A stretch of 64,000 nucleotides of DNA from Onstottus_B arcticum. GTDB taxonomy: Bacteria; Acidobacteriota; Blastocatellia; UBA7656. Location: contig JBBPIE010000001.1 in assembly GCA_038040485.1 (NCBI GenBank), forward strand, positions 186,001 to 250,000, read 5' to 3'. The notes beneath the pieces were generated by a model, which was not told where the DNA came from, made no database searches, and saw only the letters and a program-made list of their open reading frames with translations. Every line of letters begins with the position of its first letter. Position 1 is the stretch's first letter. The position numbers and the translations under genes are program-made. Below, in pieces: positions 16,366 to 24,396 of this stretch.

Positions 16366-16715
16366 TCAGCCACAATGCAGTCGCGGCTGTGCCGCATTGC
16401 ATTCCTTCCATCCGAGCATCGATCACGAGTATCGCAAACCGCGTACCCAATTGGATTTCACTGAAAACAGGGCTCGAACATGAAATTGGAGTGACAGAAT
16501 GTTAGGAAGTGCCAGAATTCTGGGAGTTCAACGAGGGGACTTATCGGATGGTGTGTTTCTTCGTATTGAGTTGTTTGATTTTCAAATCTAGCGTCGACCG
16601 CGGAATTCCAAGCTTGGCAGCCGCACCAGTTGGCCCGGCAACTTTTCCGTTGCTTTCCGTAAGAGCCGCGTCGATGAGTTCTTTTCATAGTTCTGGAGGG
16701 TCTTTGTGAGAGAAC
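16366..16715 (-). pseudogene. Duplicated, degenerate 3' end of a sigma-54 activator
   Basis: This segment is about 90 percent identical by eye to 28188-28530, the end of the sigma-54 activator plus its downstream region. The minus strand encodes the Fis-type helix-turn-helix tail (LPGQ/AGPTGAAAKLGIPRSTL, then LDLKIKQLN) up to the same stop. One base is missing around 16683-16687 relative to the full gene (TTCTTTTCAT against TCCTTCTCAT), so the frame is broken. No AAA+ or PAS part is present. It is a fragment left by duplication and recombination. Confidence 0.85.
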
Positions 16716-16964
16716 CTTGAAAATATGTCGCCGGTAGGCACGAGCGCGACTCCCTGCCAGCACATCCGCGTCAAGAGGTCTCTCCCCTCGGCGTCGATGA
16801 ACGTCACATTCGCTAAGTTCACCCTGACGGCGCTGCCCGGTCTCTCCGCAACGGCGGTCTGCCAGCATTCCTCCAGTACTATCACCCAAGGGTCCTACCA
16901 GTTTTCCCGCGACGGTGAAATTCGTCGCTTCAGTCGCGTACTGTGTGTCGATCCCAGAATGCAA
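16716..16964 (-). pseudogene. Frameshifted, truncated STAS-like gene
   Basis: Two frames of the minus strand join into one STAS-like protein: an N-terminal part TEATNFTVAGKLVGP in one frame, then VIVLEECWQTAVAERPG and RVNLANVTFIDAEGRDLLTR in another, with a shift near 16885. The C-terminus (GVALVPTG) runs straight into the duplicated sigma-54 activator fragment. The gene has therefore lost both frame and tail. Confidence 0.7.
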
Positions 16965-17249
16965 GCTATTGCTGATAGTCGGCTTCCCGCGCGTCGATTT
17001 CCTTCTTCGGAAACGGCGAGAACCTCTGGACGAACTTCTTAAAGCGGCTAAAACGATCCGCGTATTTTATTCCCACCACTCTATTGAATATCGCCGGGAC
17101 GTTCGTGGAAAGGTACATCGGGCTCGTAGTTGGATTCTAGAAGCCCTGCCTGCCTGCCGGATGGATCGTATCGATCCTTGGAGTGTTAGTCTTACTGGCG
17201 CTATATCACCTGCTTTTTGTCCGCCGGCGTGCGTAGCATGTCTTTTGAC
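16965..17249. other. Intergenic with possible coding debris
   Basis: No intact gene. On the plus strand, short frames read FLKRLKRSAYFIPTTLLN and, further on, WIVSILGVLVLLALYHLLF before stops. They look like pieces of a small membrane protein but match no family I can name. Confidence 0.35.
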
Positions 17250-18206
17250 TTACTCTAGTGGCGCATCCATCGGATTCACAACGAAAAGCTGTTCTCTGTG
17301 CGGAGGCTCAGCGGCAGGCTTACCCATTTTCGCTGCCGCGTTCTCTATCTCGGCATTAACCTTGCCACCGACGAGAATGGCTGCGCCCGTCAGGTAGAAC
17401 CACAACATCAGGATGATCACTGCTCCCAGGGATCCATAGGTCACGCTGTATCTGTCGAAGTAATACAGATAGATGCGAAAGCAGAAGGTCACCAGCAGCC
17501 AAAGGACGGCGCCTACAGCCGAGCCTGGTGTGATCCAATGCCACTTCCGATGATGGCGGTCCGGCGCAAAGTAGTAGATCAGAGCGAAGGCAAGTAGCAG
17601 GAAGGCGATCACGATTGGCCACTGTAGGATGTGCGAAGCCAGCCTGAAGGCTTCACCGAAACCGAAACGCTTAGACACTGCTTTACCGATCTCACCGCCG
17701 TAGAGTACCAGTGCGAGGGCCGAGATAATCAGCACGGCGAGCGTGATAGTAAGACCGACCGCGGAGAGACGCATCCTCCAAAACGAGCGCGTTTCCTTCA
17801 CCCCATACGCGGCGTTCAGAGTCTCGGTGATAGCTCCCGTTCCATAAGAAGCGAACCACAGGGCCGCCAGTAATCCAAATGAAAGCTTGCTGCCGTCAGC
17901 GTCTTTGTGGATCTCGTCAATGATAGTGTAGATGAGTTGTGAACCCGAGCGAGGCACGACACGTCCGAGGTAGATGAAGAGGTTCTTGCGCAGTTCTGTT
18001 CCCGCCTCTGCGAGATAGCCGAGCATTGCCGTAAGAAAGATGAGCAACGGAAACAGTGCGAGCAGGAAGTAGTAGGAGAGAGCCGCCGCGCGGGTGAAGA
18101 GGTCGCCCTCATAAATCTCCAGCCAGATGCGCCGACCCAACTCTCGTCGTGTTAATCCGCCGAGCTTCCAAATGGATGCATCAACACTCTGTTCTTCCGT
18201 ATGCAT
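17250..18206 (-). CDS. YihY/BrkB (UPF0761) inner-membrane protein
   Basis: A 318-residue protein with about six transmembrane helices. The diagnostic N-terminal block is DLFTRAAALSYYFLLALFPLLIFL; the middle shows LLAALWFASYGTGAITETLNAAYG, and near the end comes YGSLGAVIILMLWFYLTGAAILVGGKVNAE. Once annotated as ribonuclease BN, the family is now regarded as a transporter-like membrane protein of unclear function. The C-terminal 30 residues are polar and cytoplasmic. It is divergent from a broken response-regulator gene. Confidence 0.93.
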   Translation of the reverse strand: MHTEEQSVDASIWKLGGLTRRELGRRIWLEIYEGDLFTRAAALSYYFLLALFPLLIFLTAMLGYLAEAGTELRKNLFIYLGRVVPRSGSQLIYTIIDEIHKDADGSKLSFGLLAALWFASYGTGAITETLNAAYGVKETRSFWRMRLSAVGLTITLAVLIISALALVLYGGEIGKAVSKRFGFGEAFRLASHILQWPIVIAFLLLAFALIYYFAPDRHHRKWHWITPGSAVGAVLWLLVTFCFRIYLYYFDRYSVTYGSLGAVIILMLWFYLTGAAILVGGKVNAEIENAAAKMGKPAAEPPHREQLFVVNPMDAPLE

Positions 18207-18421
18207 TCATTTCGAACCTAACATCGAGAGAATTCCTTCACAAGACGCGGCAATAGGGTAGCAGGCAACGCGGTAGTTTATTTGAACCATCTGTTTTGAG
18301 AGCGGGAATTTCAAACTGAACCGCTCCCCGCAACGCAACGTCATAGTTTGCCTTTAACTCCGAGCGTGGGTATGCTGTTTGTCTTGGCGCTTGTGACAAT
18401 CCATCCGAAGGCAAGCGGCCT

Positions 18422-18794
18422 ATGCCGAGGAAGATTCTTGTCGTTGACGATAACCTCGACACACGCGAACTAACTCACCTGACCACTGAAGGATTTACAG
18501 TAGTGTCGCAGCCGACGGGCGTGAAGGTTTGTATATGGCCGGCGCTGAGACTCCCGATCTGATAATCACCGACATCAGCATGCCTGAACGTGACGGCATC
18601 GACATGATCAGACAAATAAGAGAGCAGCCGGATAACAACAACATGCCGATATTGGTCTTGACCGCTTTCGGCAGCGAAGTGGTAGATCAATCAATTGCAG
18701 TTGGAGCCACCCTGCTCTGAAGAAACCCGTACACCTTGATGTGCTTCTAGCTGAAGTGAGAGAATTATTAGACCTCGGAAAGCATGGTAATTAA
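18422..18794 (+). pseudogene. Response-regulator receiver gene broken by two frameshifts
   Basis: The pieces of a single receiver domain are all present in two alternating frames. MPRKILVVDDNLDTRELTHL starts at 18422 with the acidic pair. After a shift near 18510, YMAGAETPDLIITDISMPERDG carries the phospho-acceptor Asp, and PILVLTAFGSEVVDQSI follows. After a second shift near 18715, KKPVHLDVLLAEVRELLDLG carries the conserved Lys and runs to the stop at 18794. Two independent shifts argue against a single base-call error. Confidence 0.8.
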
Positions 18795-18859
18795 AGTGCA
18801 AACGGCACGGGCAGGCGAGCCGATCTATCGGTTAGTGCGATATAAAGTAGTGCTGTTCG

Positions 18860-18903
18860 TAGCAAGTTAAAATGTCCGCTTTTCATAGCAAGTTATATGT
18901 CCG
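18860..18903 (+). repeat. Two direct copies of an 18-bp word
   Basis: TAGCAAGTTAAAATGTCCG at 18860-18878 and TAGCAAGTTATATGTCCG at 18886-18903, separated by seven bases. Spaced direct copies of this kind resemble multiple terminal repeats at the ends of some insertion sequences, but no transposase is nearby. An IS remnant is only a guess. Confidence 0.5.
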
Positions 18904-18998
18904 GTCTGCTGGCCCTTCCATAACGATTGCTTCTTTATAAGGTTATCCGAAAAGTTTTTGCTCAAGAAATCCGAGCAGCTTTTACACAAATTGAAATA

Positions 18999-19033
18999 GC
19001 CACAGAGACGCCGCCCGGCGGCGTCTCTGTGGC
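18999..19033 (-). terminator. Strong hairpin, probable terminator of the envelope-stress cluster
   Basis: A near-perfect palindrome, GCCACAGAGACGCCGCC facing GGCGGCGTCTCTGTGGC, with a 16-17 bp stem. It lies 46 bases after the stop of the minus-strand gene at 19079. On that strand it is followed by TATTTCAATTT, a loose T-rich tract, so termination of the leftward cluster is likely. Confidence 0.65.
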
Positions 19034-19078
19034 TTCTTGTCTGTTCTGATTAGACGATCGGCTCGTAAACGGCCATCA

Positions 19079-19573
19079 TTATCTGAACAACTCCAGCGCG
19101 ACTTGGGAGAGCGCCGCCACAATAGGCTCTGCAAAACGAGTGTTGCGGCTGCGCCCGCCGCCGAGACCCGAGGCGAGAAGTACGCCTATGCCTATTCCCG
19201 CGCCGAACGCGATAAGGGTAAGCTTGCCGGGATTCTCCTTGCCGTAGCTCATCGTCTGATCGTAGGTGTTGCCAACGACTTCGCTCGTCTTGTCGTAGGC
19301 CTGGCTTACAGCCTTCACCGTCTGATCGTAGGCAGTCTGTACTCCGCTGCCAACATCCGAAACGATTTCGCGCGCACGTTGAGGCGCAGTGCCCGCGAAC
19401 CCTGGTGTCCCAGATGGTTGCGCTGTTGCGGTAGACGGCTTGTTAGCAGCATCCGGATCCTGCTGAACGTGCCTCTGTGGCTGTGAGGTGGATTGCGGGG
19501 TTGTGTTAGACGGGTTATTAGGACTACCACCGGTCGTTTTGCCCTGCTCTGTTACATTCTTGTTCGATTCCAT
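19079..19573 (-). CDS. Small envelope protein with C-terminal glycine-zipper helix, unknown
   Basis: A 164-residue protein. The first 70 residues are low-complexity and rich in Ser, Thr, Pro and Gln. An amphipathic helical stretch follows (SGVQTAYDQTVKAVSQAYDK, then TSEVVGNTYDQTMSYGKENP) containing two YDQT repeats. It ends in one hydrophobic helix (LTLIAFGAGIGIGVLLASGLGG). This layout of linker, amphipathic helix and ENPGK before a C-terminal anchor recalls ElaB/YqjD and DUF883 proteins. It is the last gene of four on this strand. Confidence 0.75.
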   Translation of the reverse strand: MESNKNVTEQGKTTGGSPNNPSNTTPQSTSQPQRHVQQDPDAANKPSTATAQPSGTPGFAGTAPQRAREIVSDVGSGVQTAYDQTVKAVSQAYDKTSEVVGNTYDQTMSYGKENPGKLTLIAFGAGIGIGVLLASGLGGGRSRNTRFAEPIVAALSQVALELFR

Positions 19574-19601
19574 TTACTTTCCTCCTTGTTAAATTGAAAT
19601 G

Positions 19602-20156
19602 TCAGTCGCGTTTACTACCTACCTGCGTAGAGAAGCGAGAAGGTTGAACATTCGTATCGGAATTGTTCGGCGTTCTGCTCTGAGTCCGTGTCTGACTTGG
19701 CCGCGATATGTCGCCGGCTATCGCGCCACTTATCCGTTTCCTCAGAAAATCTACCGCTGCCTTCGCGATCATCGCGGTAGCAGCCGCCTTCACAGTGCGG
19801 CCCGACAACATCTTCTTCTGTATCACTCCTGCCATGACCCCGCCAACGCGGTCAGTCATGTCCTCAGTGAGTTCGGCCATTGCATCCAGAATTCGCTCTT
19901 GCGGCGTGGGCTTTCGCTTGAAGATTCCTGCTATTAGAAACCCTGCTCCGGCAGCCAACCCCAACGCGCCCACAGGATACTCAGCGACGTACTCATGCCA
20001 GTCGAACGTCTCCTGTATGCGCTCGCCGAGCTTGTCTACCGTCTCGGAGATAGACTCTCGCTTGGCGGCTATATCTTGACGAATCGCGACTGCGCTTCGA
20101 TCAGGCGTCTCTTCCTGCACGCGCCGTTGAGTCGCTACGTTAGTTCTTTCAGCCAT
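19602..20156 (-). CDS. DUF3618-like membrane protein
   Basis: A 184-residue protein with the DUF3618 pattern near residues 20-55 (AIRQDIAAKRESISETVDKL). It is followed by YPVGALGLAAGAGFLIAGIF, a single helix, and then a basic segment plus a second helical region ending in a polar tail (SRPSQTRTQSRTPNN). DUF3618 genes often sit beside holin-X-like and YqjD-like genes, as here. The function is not established, though the set is usually linked to envelope stress. Its start overlaps the end of the next gene upstream by 22 bases, implying coupling. Confidence 0.8.
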   Translation of the reverse strand: MAERTNVATQRRVQEETPDRSAVAIRQDIAAKRESISETVDKLGERIQETFDWHEYVAEYPVGALGLAAGAGFLIAGIFKRKPTPQERILDAMAELTEDMTDRVGGVMAGVIQKKMLSGRTVKAAATAMIAKAAVDFLRKRISGAIAGDISRPSQTRTQSRTPNNSDTNVQPSRFSTQVGSKRD

Positions 20157-20554
20157 TCTTTATCCTCCTCAAGGGTCTCGATGGTCTGGCTTGGCGTAAG
20201 GCTGATGCGCTTGATTTGGCCGAGCCCTACGGAGGCGGTTACTCCTCCCACGATAGCAAGCGTTCCGCCTATGATAAGGGCCGAGTAACCAGGGCCAACA
20301 TAATTGGCTAGCCCTATGATTGCGGCCGCCGTTAGCGCCAGTATTGCTACAAGTCCGATAAGCGATCCGGTTGCGACGACGAATATACCGGAGCGAAATA
20401 CGCTGACTTTCTCGCTCATCTCCTGCTTGGCGAGCTGGATCTCATCGCGGACCAGAGCAGCGGAGTTGTTAGCCAATTGACCCAGCAACTCGCCAAACGA
20501 TTCGCGCGGCAAGCTTGCTTCGGGTCGCTGATCAAAGTCCCTTCGCACCTGCAT
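20135..20554 (-). CDS. Phage_holin_3_6 (holin-X) family membrane protein
   Basis: A 139-residue protein. The N-terminal amphipathic region ESFGELLGQLANNSAALVRD is followed by EIQLAKQEMSEKV, the family signature. Two transmembrane helices come next, GIFVVATGSLIGLVAILALT and YSALIIGGTLAIVGGVTASV. Despite the Pfam name, such chromosomal proteins form part of envelope-stress clusters with DUF3618 partners; no lysis gene or phage gene is nearby. It overlaps the DUF3618 gene and is spaced seven bases from the gene upstream. Confidence 0.85.
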   Translation of the reverse strand: MQVRRDFDQRPEASLPRESFGELLGQLANNSAALVRDEIQLAKQEMSEKVSVFRSGIFVVATGSLIGLVAILALTAAAIIGLANYVGPGYSALIIGGTLAIVGGVTASVGLGQIKRISLTPSQTIETLEEDKEWLKELT

Positions 20555-20561
20555 ACGGGCT

Positions 20562-20915
20562 TTACCTCCTCCTGAATAGAAAACCGAGCAAAAGCCCGGC
20601 AGCTCCCGCTACGAGCAGGCTGCGGCCAGGATTGTTCCGTACCTGTTTTTGAAGGTCCGCCTTAACCTTTTGCTGGTCCACGTCGCGAACGTATTCCGCT
20701 GCGTCATCCAACCATCCGGCAGCCTGACCGGCGTAGCCGGCAACTGCGTTTTCTTGATTCTGCCCTGCCTTCTGCTGAATTGCTCCGGCAACGGCGTGCA
20801 ACTTGTCGGCAACAGTGTCCTTGATTGTGTCGAGTGTGGAAACACCGCTCGTGGATGGTGATCCGTAACTAGAAACCTCTTTCCCTGCGGTCTCACTGCG
20901 GTTCATTGGATCCAT
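20562..20915 (-). CDS. YqjD/ElaB-like tail-anchored protein
   Basis: A 117-residue protein. After a Ser/Gly-rich start comes a CsbD- or apolipoprotein-like helix with repeated small residues (TIKDTVADKLHAVAGAIQQK), then AAEYVRDVDQQKVKADLQKQ, then RNNPGRSLLVAGAAGLLLGFLFRRR as the C-terminal anchor. The NPGRSLLVAGAAGLLLG pattern is typical of the DUF883 group, whose E. coli members tether ribosomes to the membrane in stationary phase. It is the first gene of the leftward cluster, with AAGGAGC before the ATG. Confidence 0.8.
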   Translation of the reverse strand: MDPMNRSETAGKEVSSYGSPSTSGVSTLDTIKDTVADKLHAVAGAIQQKAGQNQENAVAGYAGQAAGWLDDAAEYVRDVDQQKVKADLQKQVRNNPGRSLLVAGAAGLLLGFLFRRR

Positions 20916-21076
20916 ATTGCGCTCCTTGCTCAGTTTGTTTCTGTCTGCCGTTCTTCGATGAGGTATAGCATCTCGCGAGCGCCTGCCTACGCAGGCGAGG
21001 TCTTCTGCGCCTGATTCAGAATCACGTCCCTTACTTCCTCATCTGCCTCAGTCACAGTAAAGCGGTTGCGTTTCGC

Positions 21077-21226
21077 TTAGACGGCCCTTCGGCGGCCGCT
21101 TAACAGGTTGAAGACCAATACTATTGCCGCCACAACAAGCAACAGGTGGATTAATCCACCGCCGACGCCGCCGATCATCCCCAGCAGCCACAGGACCAGT
21201 AGAATAACTAAGATTGTCCAAAGCAT
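21077..21226 (-). CDS. lmo0937-family small membrane protein
   Basis: A 49-residue protein encoded after a very strong ribosome site (GGAGG, seven bases before the ATG at 21226). It reads MLWTILVILLVLWLLGMIGG, then a second hydrophobic stretch LIHLLLVVAAIVLVFNLL and a basic tail SGRRRAV. This is the standard form of the lmo0937 family of two-helix peptides, often found beside general stress genes. It is read in the same direction as the four-gene envelope cluster 160 bases away. Confidence 0.88.
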   Translation of the reverse strand: MLWTILVILLVLWLLGMIGGVGGGLIHLLLVVAAIVLVFNLLSGRRRAV

Positions 21227-21562
21227 GGTTCACCTCCAGGTGTTAGCACGTTCTCCGTGTCGAGTGCACCAAGGCTCTATCCCGACTCCGGTTTACTCTC
21301 GAATGCTACGCGTGTTCGAGATCAGTTTCTGTGCAGTATGGGACATTCTCGAAAATAGTTGGCCGGGATTAGGTGGACTAGCCAGCAGGCACAGGCAAGG
21401 TGTAGCCAGATAAGCTGCGCCCATGATCACTCAATCAACTAGTCGGGCTAAAGAGGCGGTTAGCTTCCAGTCTTGAAAGCTCTTACCGTGATTGTTTACA
21501 TTATTGGCCCGAACGGTAATTAACAGTCACTACCTCCTAAGACCCCAGAACGGAGGCAAAGC
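21227..21562. other. Intergenic, no gene seen
   Basis: Divergent region between the lmo0937-like gene and the first Crp/Fnr paralogue. No coding frame with family features is seen. It must contain promoters for both directions, but I cannot assign them with confidence. Confidence 0.45.
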
Positions 21563-22242
21563 ACGATTCAAGATTATCCAGAGACCGATCTATTAAAAAA
21601 GCAGATGCGCGAGTCGTTGGAACGCGAGGCGAAGAACTCGCGTGCCATCAAGATTCCGAAACACGAAAACGTCACACTATTGGAGAGCAAGACGAGATGG
21701 TCTACTTCATTGAGAGCGGGGAGGTAAAGCTGCTGATGCTCTCTTCTGAAGGCAGAGAATGTCTACTTGCTATCCACGCTCCAGGAGATGTCTTTGGCGA
21801 GCTGTGCCTGTCGGGGATAGCGGGCCGGCTGGAAACTGCGACCGCAATGGAAGACACGCGATTGAAGAAGGTTCCGTGTGCAAAGTTCCTTGAACGTTTA
21901 GCCACCGACTCGCTGCTTGAAGGTTTCGTCAAGTATCTGGCTGTGCGCGTGGGAGACCAACAGGAAGTCATCGCTAATCTGGTGACGGTTGATAGCGAAC
22001 AACGCTTAGGGAAGACCTTGTTGCACCTGGCCAGACAATTGGGCAAGAAAGGCCCTCGCATTACACAGATCGAGCTGAGGATTTCACACGAAGAACTGTC
22101 GAACATGATCGGCACAACGCGGCCACGGATCAGCGTATTCATGCAGCGATTCCGGAACCTCGACCTCATTGAATACAGCACAGAGCACCATCTAATTGTT
22201 AAGGAAATTAAGCTCACCGCTTACCTGGCATCGATTGCCTAG
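21563..22242 (+). pseudogene. Crp/Fnr family regulator, decaying copy
   Basis: This is a close paralogue of the intact regulator at 23204. Aligned to it, the original start codon position reads ACG (21563-21565, ACG ATT CAA against ATG ATT CAA). After IKIPKHENVTLL a one-base deletion near 21679 moves the frame before GEQDEMVYFIESGEVKL. From an ATG at 21697 a 181-residue frame remains open; it keeps part of the cyclic-nucleotide-binding barrel (DVFGELCLSG, ATAMEDTRLKK) and the whole helix-turn-helix tail (RISHEELSNMIGTTRPRISV). A shortened product could be made, but it would lack the first strands of the sensor domain. Confidence 0.8.
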
Positions 22243-22510
22243 CCGGCTGCGCACGCCCTGTCCCATCGAATCTAAATTTTTACACTTGTCTAGTATTGAA
22301 CAGCATTGAATCCGCGATGCGAGTCTTGTGGCCGCAGTTTACTAATAGGTCTACCGCGTCGGCAACGATGACATTCATTCACGACGACCCCGTAGACCGA
22401 TTGGTAAGGTGTTCAAGGCCTAACTGCTTCGGCAGGTACAAAGAAAGCTTAAACGTTCGATTAGAAGGGGGCCTGTATAAAGTAATAGGCTCGAAATTGC
22501 GAGGTGGTAA

Positions 22511-22921
22511 ATGACAGCAATGGCAACCACGTCAGAAGCAAGAAAACGGATTCTCTGGGTCGATGACCATGAGGACACCAGGAATATGATGAGTGTCCTG
22601 CTTGACCAGTACGGCTACGAAGCGGAAATCGCCGCTTCTCTGTCCGCTGCGTTGGAAAGTGCCAGGTCCGGCGGGCTCGCCTTGTGCATACTCGATCATT
22701 GGATAACCGAGGGCAGCAACGGAATTGAGCTATGTCAGCAGATTCGCGCCTTTGACTCAGACACGCCGATAATGTTCTATTCAGGCGCGGGCTATCAAGC
22801 TGATATTAAGAAGGGACTGGATGCCGGCGCGCAGGCGTACCTTGTCAAACCGGACTTTGACCATCTGGAGCAAACGATTGACCGGCTTATTGACGAAGCT
22901 GACTCCACCACTCATCACTAG
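22511..22921 (+). CDS. Stand-alone response-regulator receiver protein
   Basis: A 136-residue CheY-like domain without an output domain. The acidic pair is in ILWVDDHEDT, the phospho-acceptor is D62 in CILDHWITEGSNG, the Thr/Ser switch is in MFYSGAG, and the conserved Lys is K113 in AYLVKPD. All receiver residues are in place. GAGGTGG lies just before the ATG. It stands between two Crp/Fnr paralogues and may pass signals to an unlinked kinase. Note that a similar receiver gene at 18422 is broken. Confidence 0.93.
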   Translation: MTAMATTSEARKRILWVDDHEDTRNMMSVLLDQYGYEAEIAASLSAALESARSGGLALCILDHWITEGSNGIELCQQIRAFDSDTPIMFYSGAGYQADIKKGLDAGAQAYLVKPDFDHLEQTIDRLIDEADSTTHH

Positions 22922-23203
22922 TCGTTTAGGAAGTAACTCTCAGAAACGAACCTGCAAAACCTGCCCTTCACCTTATTCCTTCGGCAACGGGGAATCTGAG
23001 CTAGAGATGAGGGAGAAACCGATATCCGTTCGCGTTGACGGGCTAGAAGGGACGAGTTCTTTTAGTTCAGGGTATTTTCAACTCCGTGGATGGCAAAGTG
23101 GACAATTGTTCAATATCGAACAGCGCCGCTTTTATCGGAAGCGCATACTTAGGTAGTCGATAAGCATTGAAAGATAAATCAGCGGAAATGGAAGAGAAGA
23201 AGT

Positions 23204-23884
23204 ATGATTCAAGAAGCTTCTCAGTCGGATCAATTCAAAGAACAGATGCAAGGGTCGTTGTTCAACGAAACCAAGAACTCGAGCCCTATCAAGATCGGCA
23301 AGCACGATCATGTCTACACGCCTGGAGATGAACGCGAGACTGTATACTTCATCGAAAAAGGACAGATCAAGCTGGTCATGGCCTCGTCTGAAGGTAAAGA
23401 GTGCATGCTGGCCATCCACGGCCCGGGAGATGTTTTCGGCGAGCTGTGCCTGTCTGGGCTTGGGGGCCGGTTGGAAACAGCGACCGCGATGGAAGATTCT
23501 TTCCTGAAAGAGATCCCTTGTACCAAGTTTCTCGATCGCCTAGCTCAAGACTCTCTCCTCGAAGGCTTCATCAAGTATCTGGCTGTGCGGGTTGCCGACC
23601 AACAGGCTGTCATCGCCAATCTGGTAACGGTTGATAGCGAGCAGCGCCTGGGGACGACCTTATTGCAAATCGCCAGAAAGTTCGGAAAGAAAGACCCGCG
23701 GAGCATACGCATCGAGGTCAAGATTTCTCATGAAGAATTGGGGACAATGGTGGGCACGACTCGACCGCGGGTCAGCGTATTCATGCAGCGATTTCGGAAC
23801 CTCGACCTCATTGAGTACAACACAGAGCACCATCTGATTATCAAGGAAAAAAAGCTCACTGCTTACCTAACATCGATCCTCTAG
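23204..23884 (+). CDS. Crp/Fnr family transcriptional regulator
   Basis: A 226-residue regulator. Residues about 30-150 form the cyclic-nucleotide-binding barrel (VYTPGDERETVYFIEKGQIK, then GPGDVFGELCLSGLGGRLET). The phosphate-binding Arg-Ser pair of Crp is not conserved in ELCLSG, so the ligand is probably not cAMP in the usual way. No N-terminal Cys cluster is seen, so it is not a classical Fnr. The C-terminal winged helix reads KISHEELGTMVGTTRPRVSV. It is preceded by GGAAGAG. The decaying paralogue lies 1 kb upstream. Confidence 0.95.
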   Translation: MIQEASQSDQFKEQMQGSLFNETKNSSPIKIGKHDHVYTPGDERETVYFIEKGQIKLVMASSEGKECMLAIHGPGDVFGELCLSGLGGRLETATAMEDSFLKEIPCTKFLDRLAQDSLLEGFIKYLAVRVADQQAVIANLVTVDSEQRLGTTLLQIARKFGKKDPRSIRIEVKISHEELGTMVGTTRPRVSVFMQRFRNLDLIEYNTEHHLIIKEKKLTAYLTSIL

Positions 23885-24007
23885 GCCCCCCGTGCCGCCC
23901 GCCAAGCCGAGGCCGCCGCGCCGAAAATGGCCGAAGCCCTCACGGCGCAGCACGCGCTCGATGATCCGACTGAAAGGCCGCCGGCATACAAGAACCAGAG
24001 TGTTTGA
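23885..24007 (+). pseudogene. Possible C-terminal fragment of an unknown gene
   Basis: Directly after the Crp/Fnr stop, the same frame is open with GC-rich, coding-like composition and reads APKMAEALTAQHALDDPTER, then PPAYKNQSV and a stop at 24007. There is no start codon with a ribosome site. It looks like the tail of a gene joined here by rearrangement, but no family was recognised. Confidence 0.35.
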
Positions 24008-24021
24008 ATTCTTCTGAGGCA

Positions 24022-24384
24022 CTATGATCGAACGTCGACCCGCCATACGTCGAGCGGGACCGACATCACATCGCTGTCTCGGCCCACCGTGGCGGCGGAG
24101 AGATCGGCCGCCACGTTGAACAGGCCATCGAGCCTGCCGAACTCCTTGACGGTGAAGTCGACGAGCTCTTTGTACGACGCCTCGTCGGTGATATCGAACG
24201 ATCGAGCGATAGCCCTACCGCCCAACGTTCGGATCTCGTCGACGACGGACCGAGCGGCCGCCTCGTTCAGGTCTGCCGCCACGACGGCCGTGCCCTCCTC
24301 AGCGAGGCGGACGGCGGTTGCCGCGCCAATGTTGCCCGGCGCCGCGCCCGCAATGATGGCAACCTTGTCCTTAAGTCCTCTCAT
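24022..24384 (-). pseudogene. Truncated short-chain dehydrogenase (SDR)
   Basis: A 120-residue N-terminal half of an SDR. The nucleotide-binding strand KVAIIAGAAPGNIGAATAV, the acidic residue AADLNEAAARS and the NAG-like position (LFNVAADLS) are present. It stops soon after DVWRVDV. The catalytic Ser, Tyr and Lys, the substrate loop and the C-terminal strands are all missing. Sequence resemblance ends about 15 bases before the stop, opposite the tail fragment at 23885-24007, so a deletion or junction lies here. The product should be inactive. Confidence 0.85.
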
Positions 24385-24396
24385 TGCTCACTCCTC

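Noticed and set aside
20135..20554. Prophage lysis gene suggested by the holin-type name
   Set aside because: No endolysin, capsid, tail or integrase gene is nearby. The family is mostly chromosomal and its DUF3618 and YqjD-like neighbours are stress genes.
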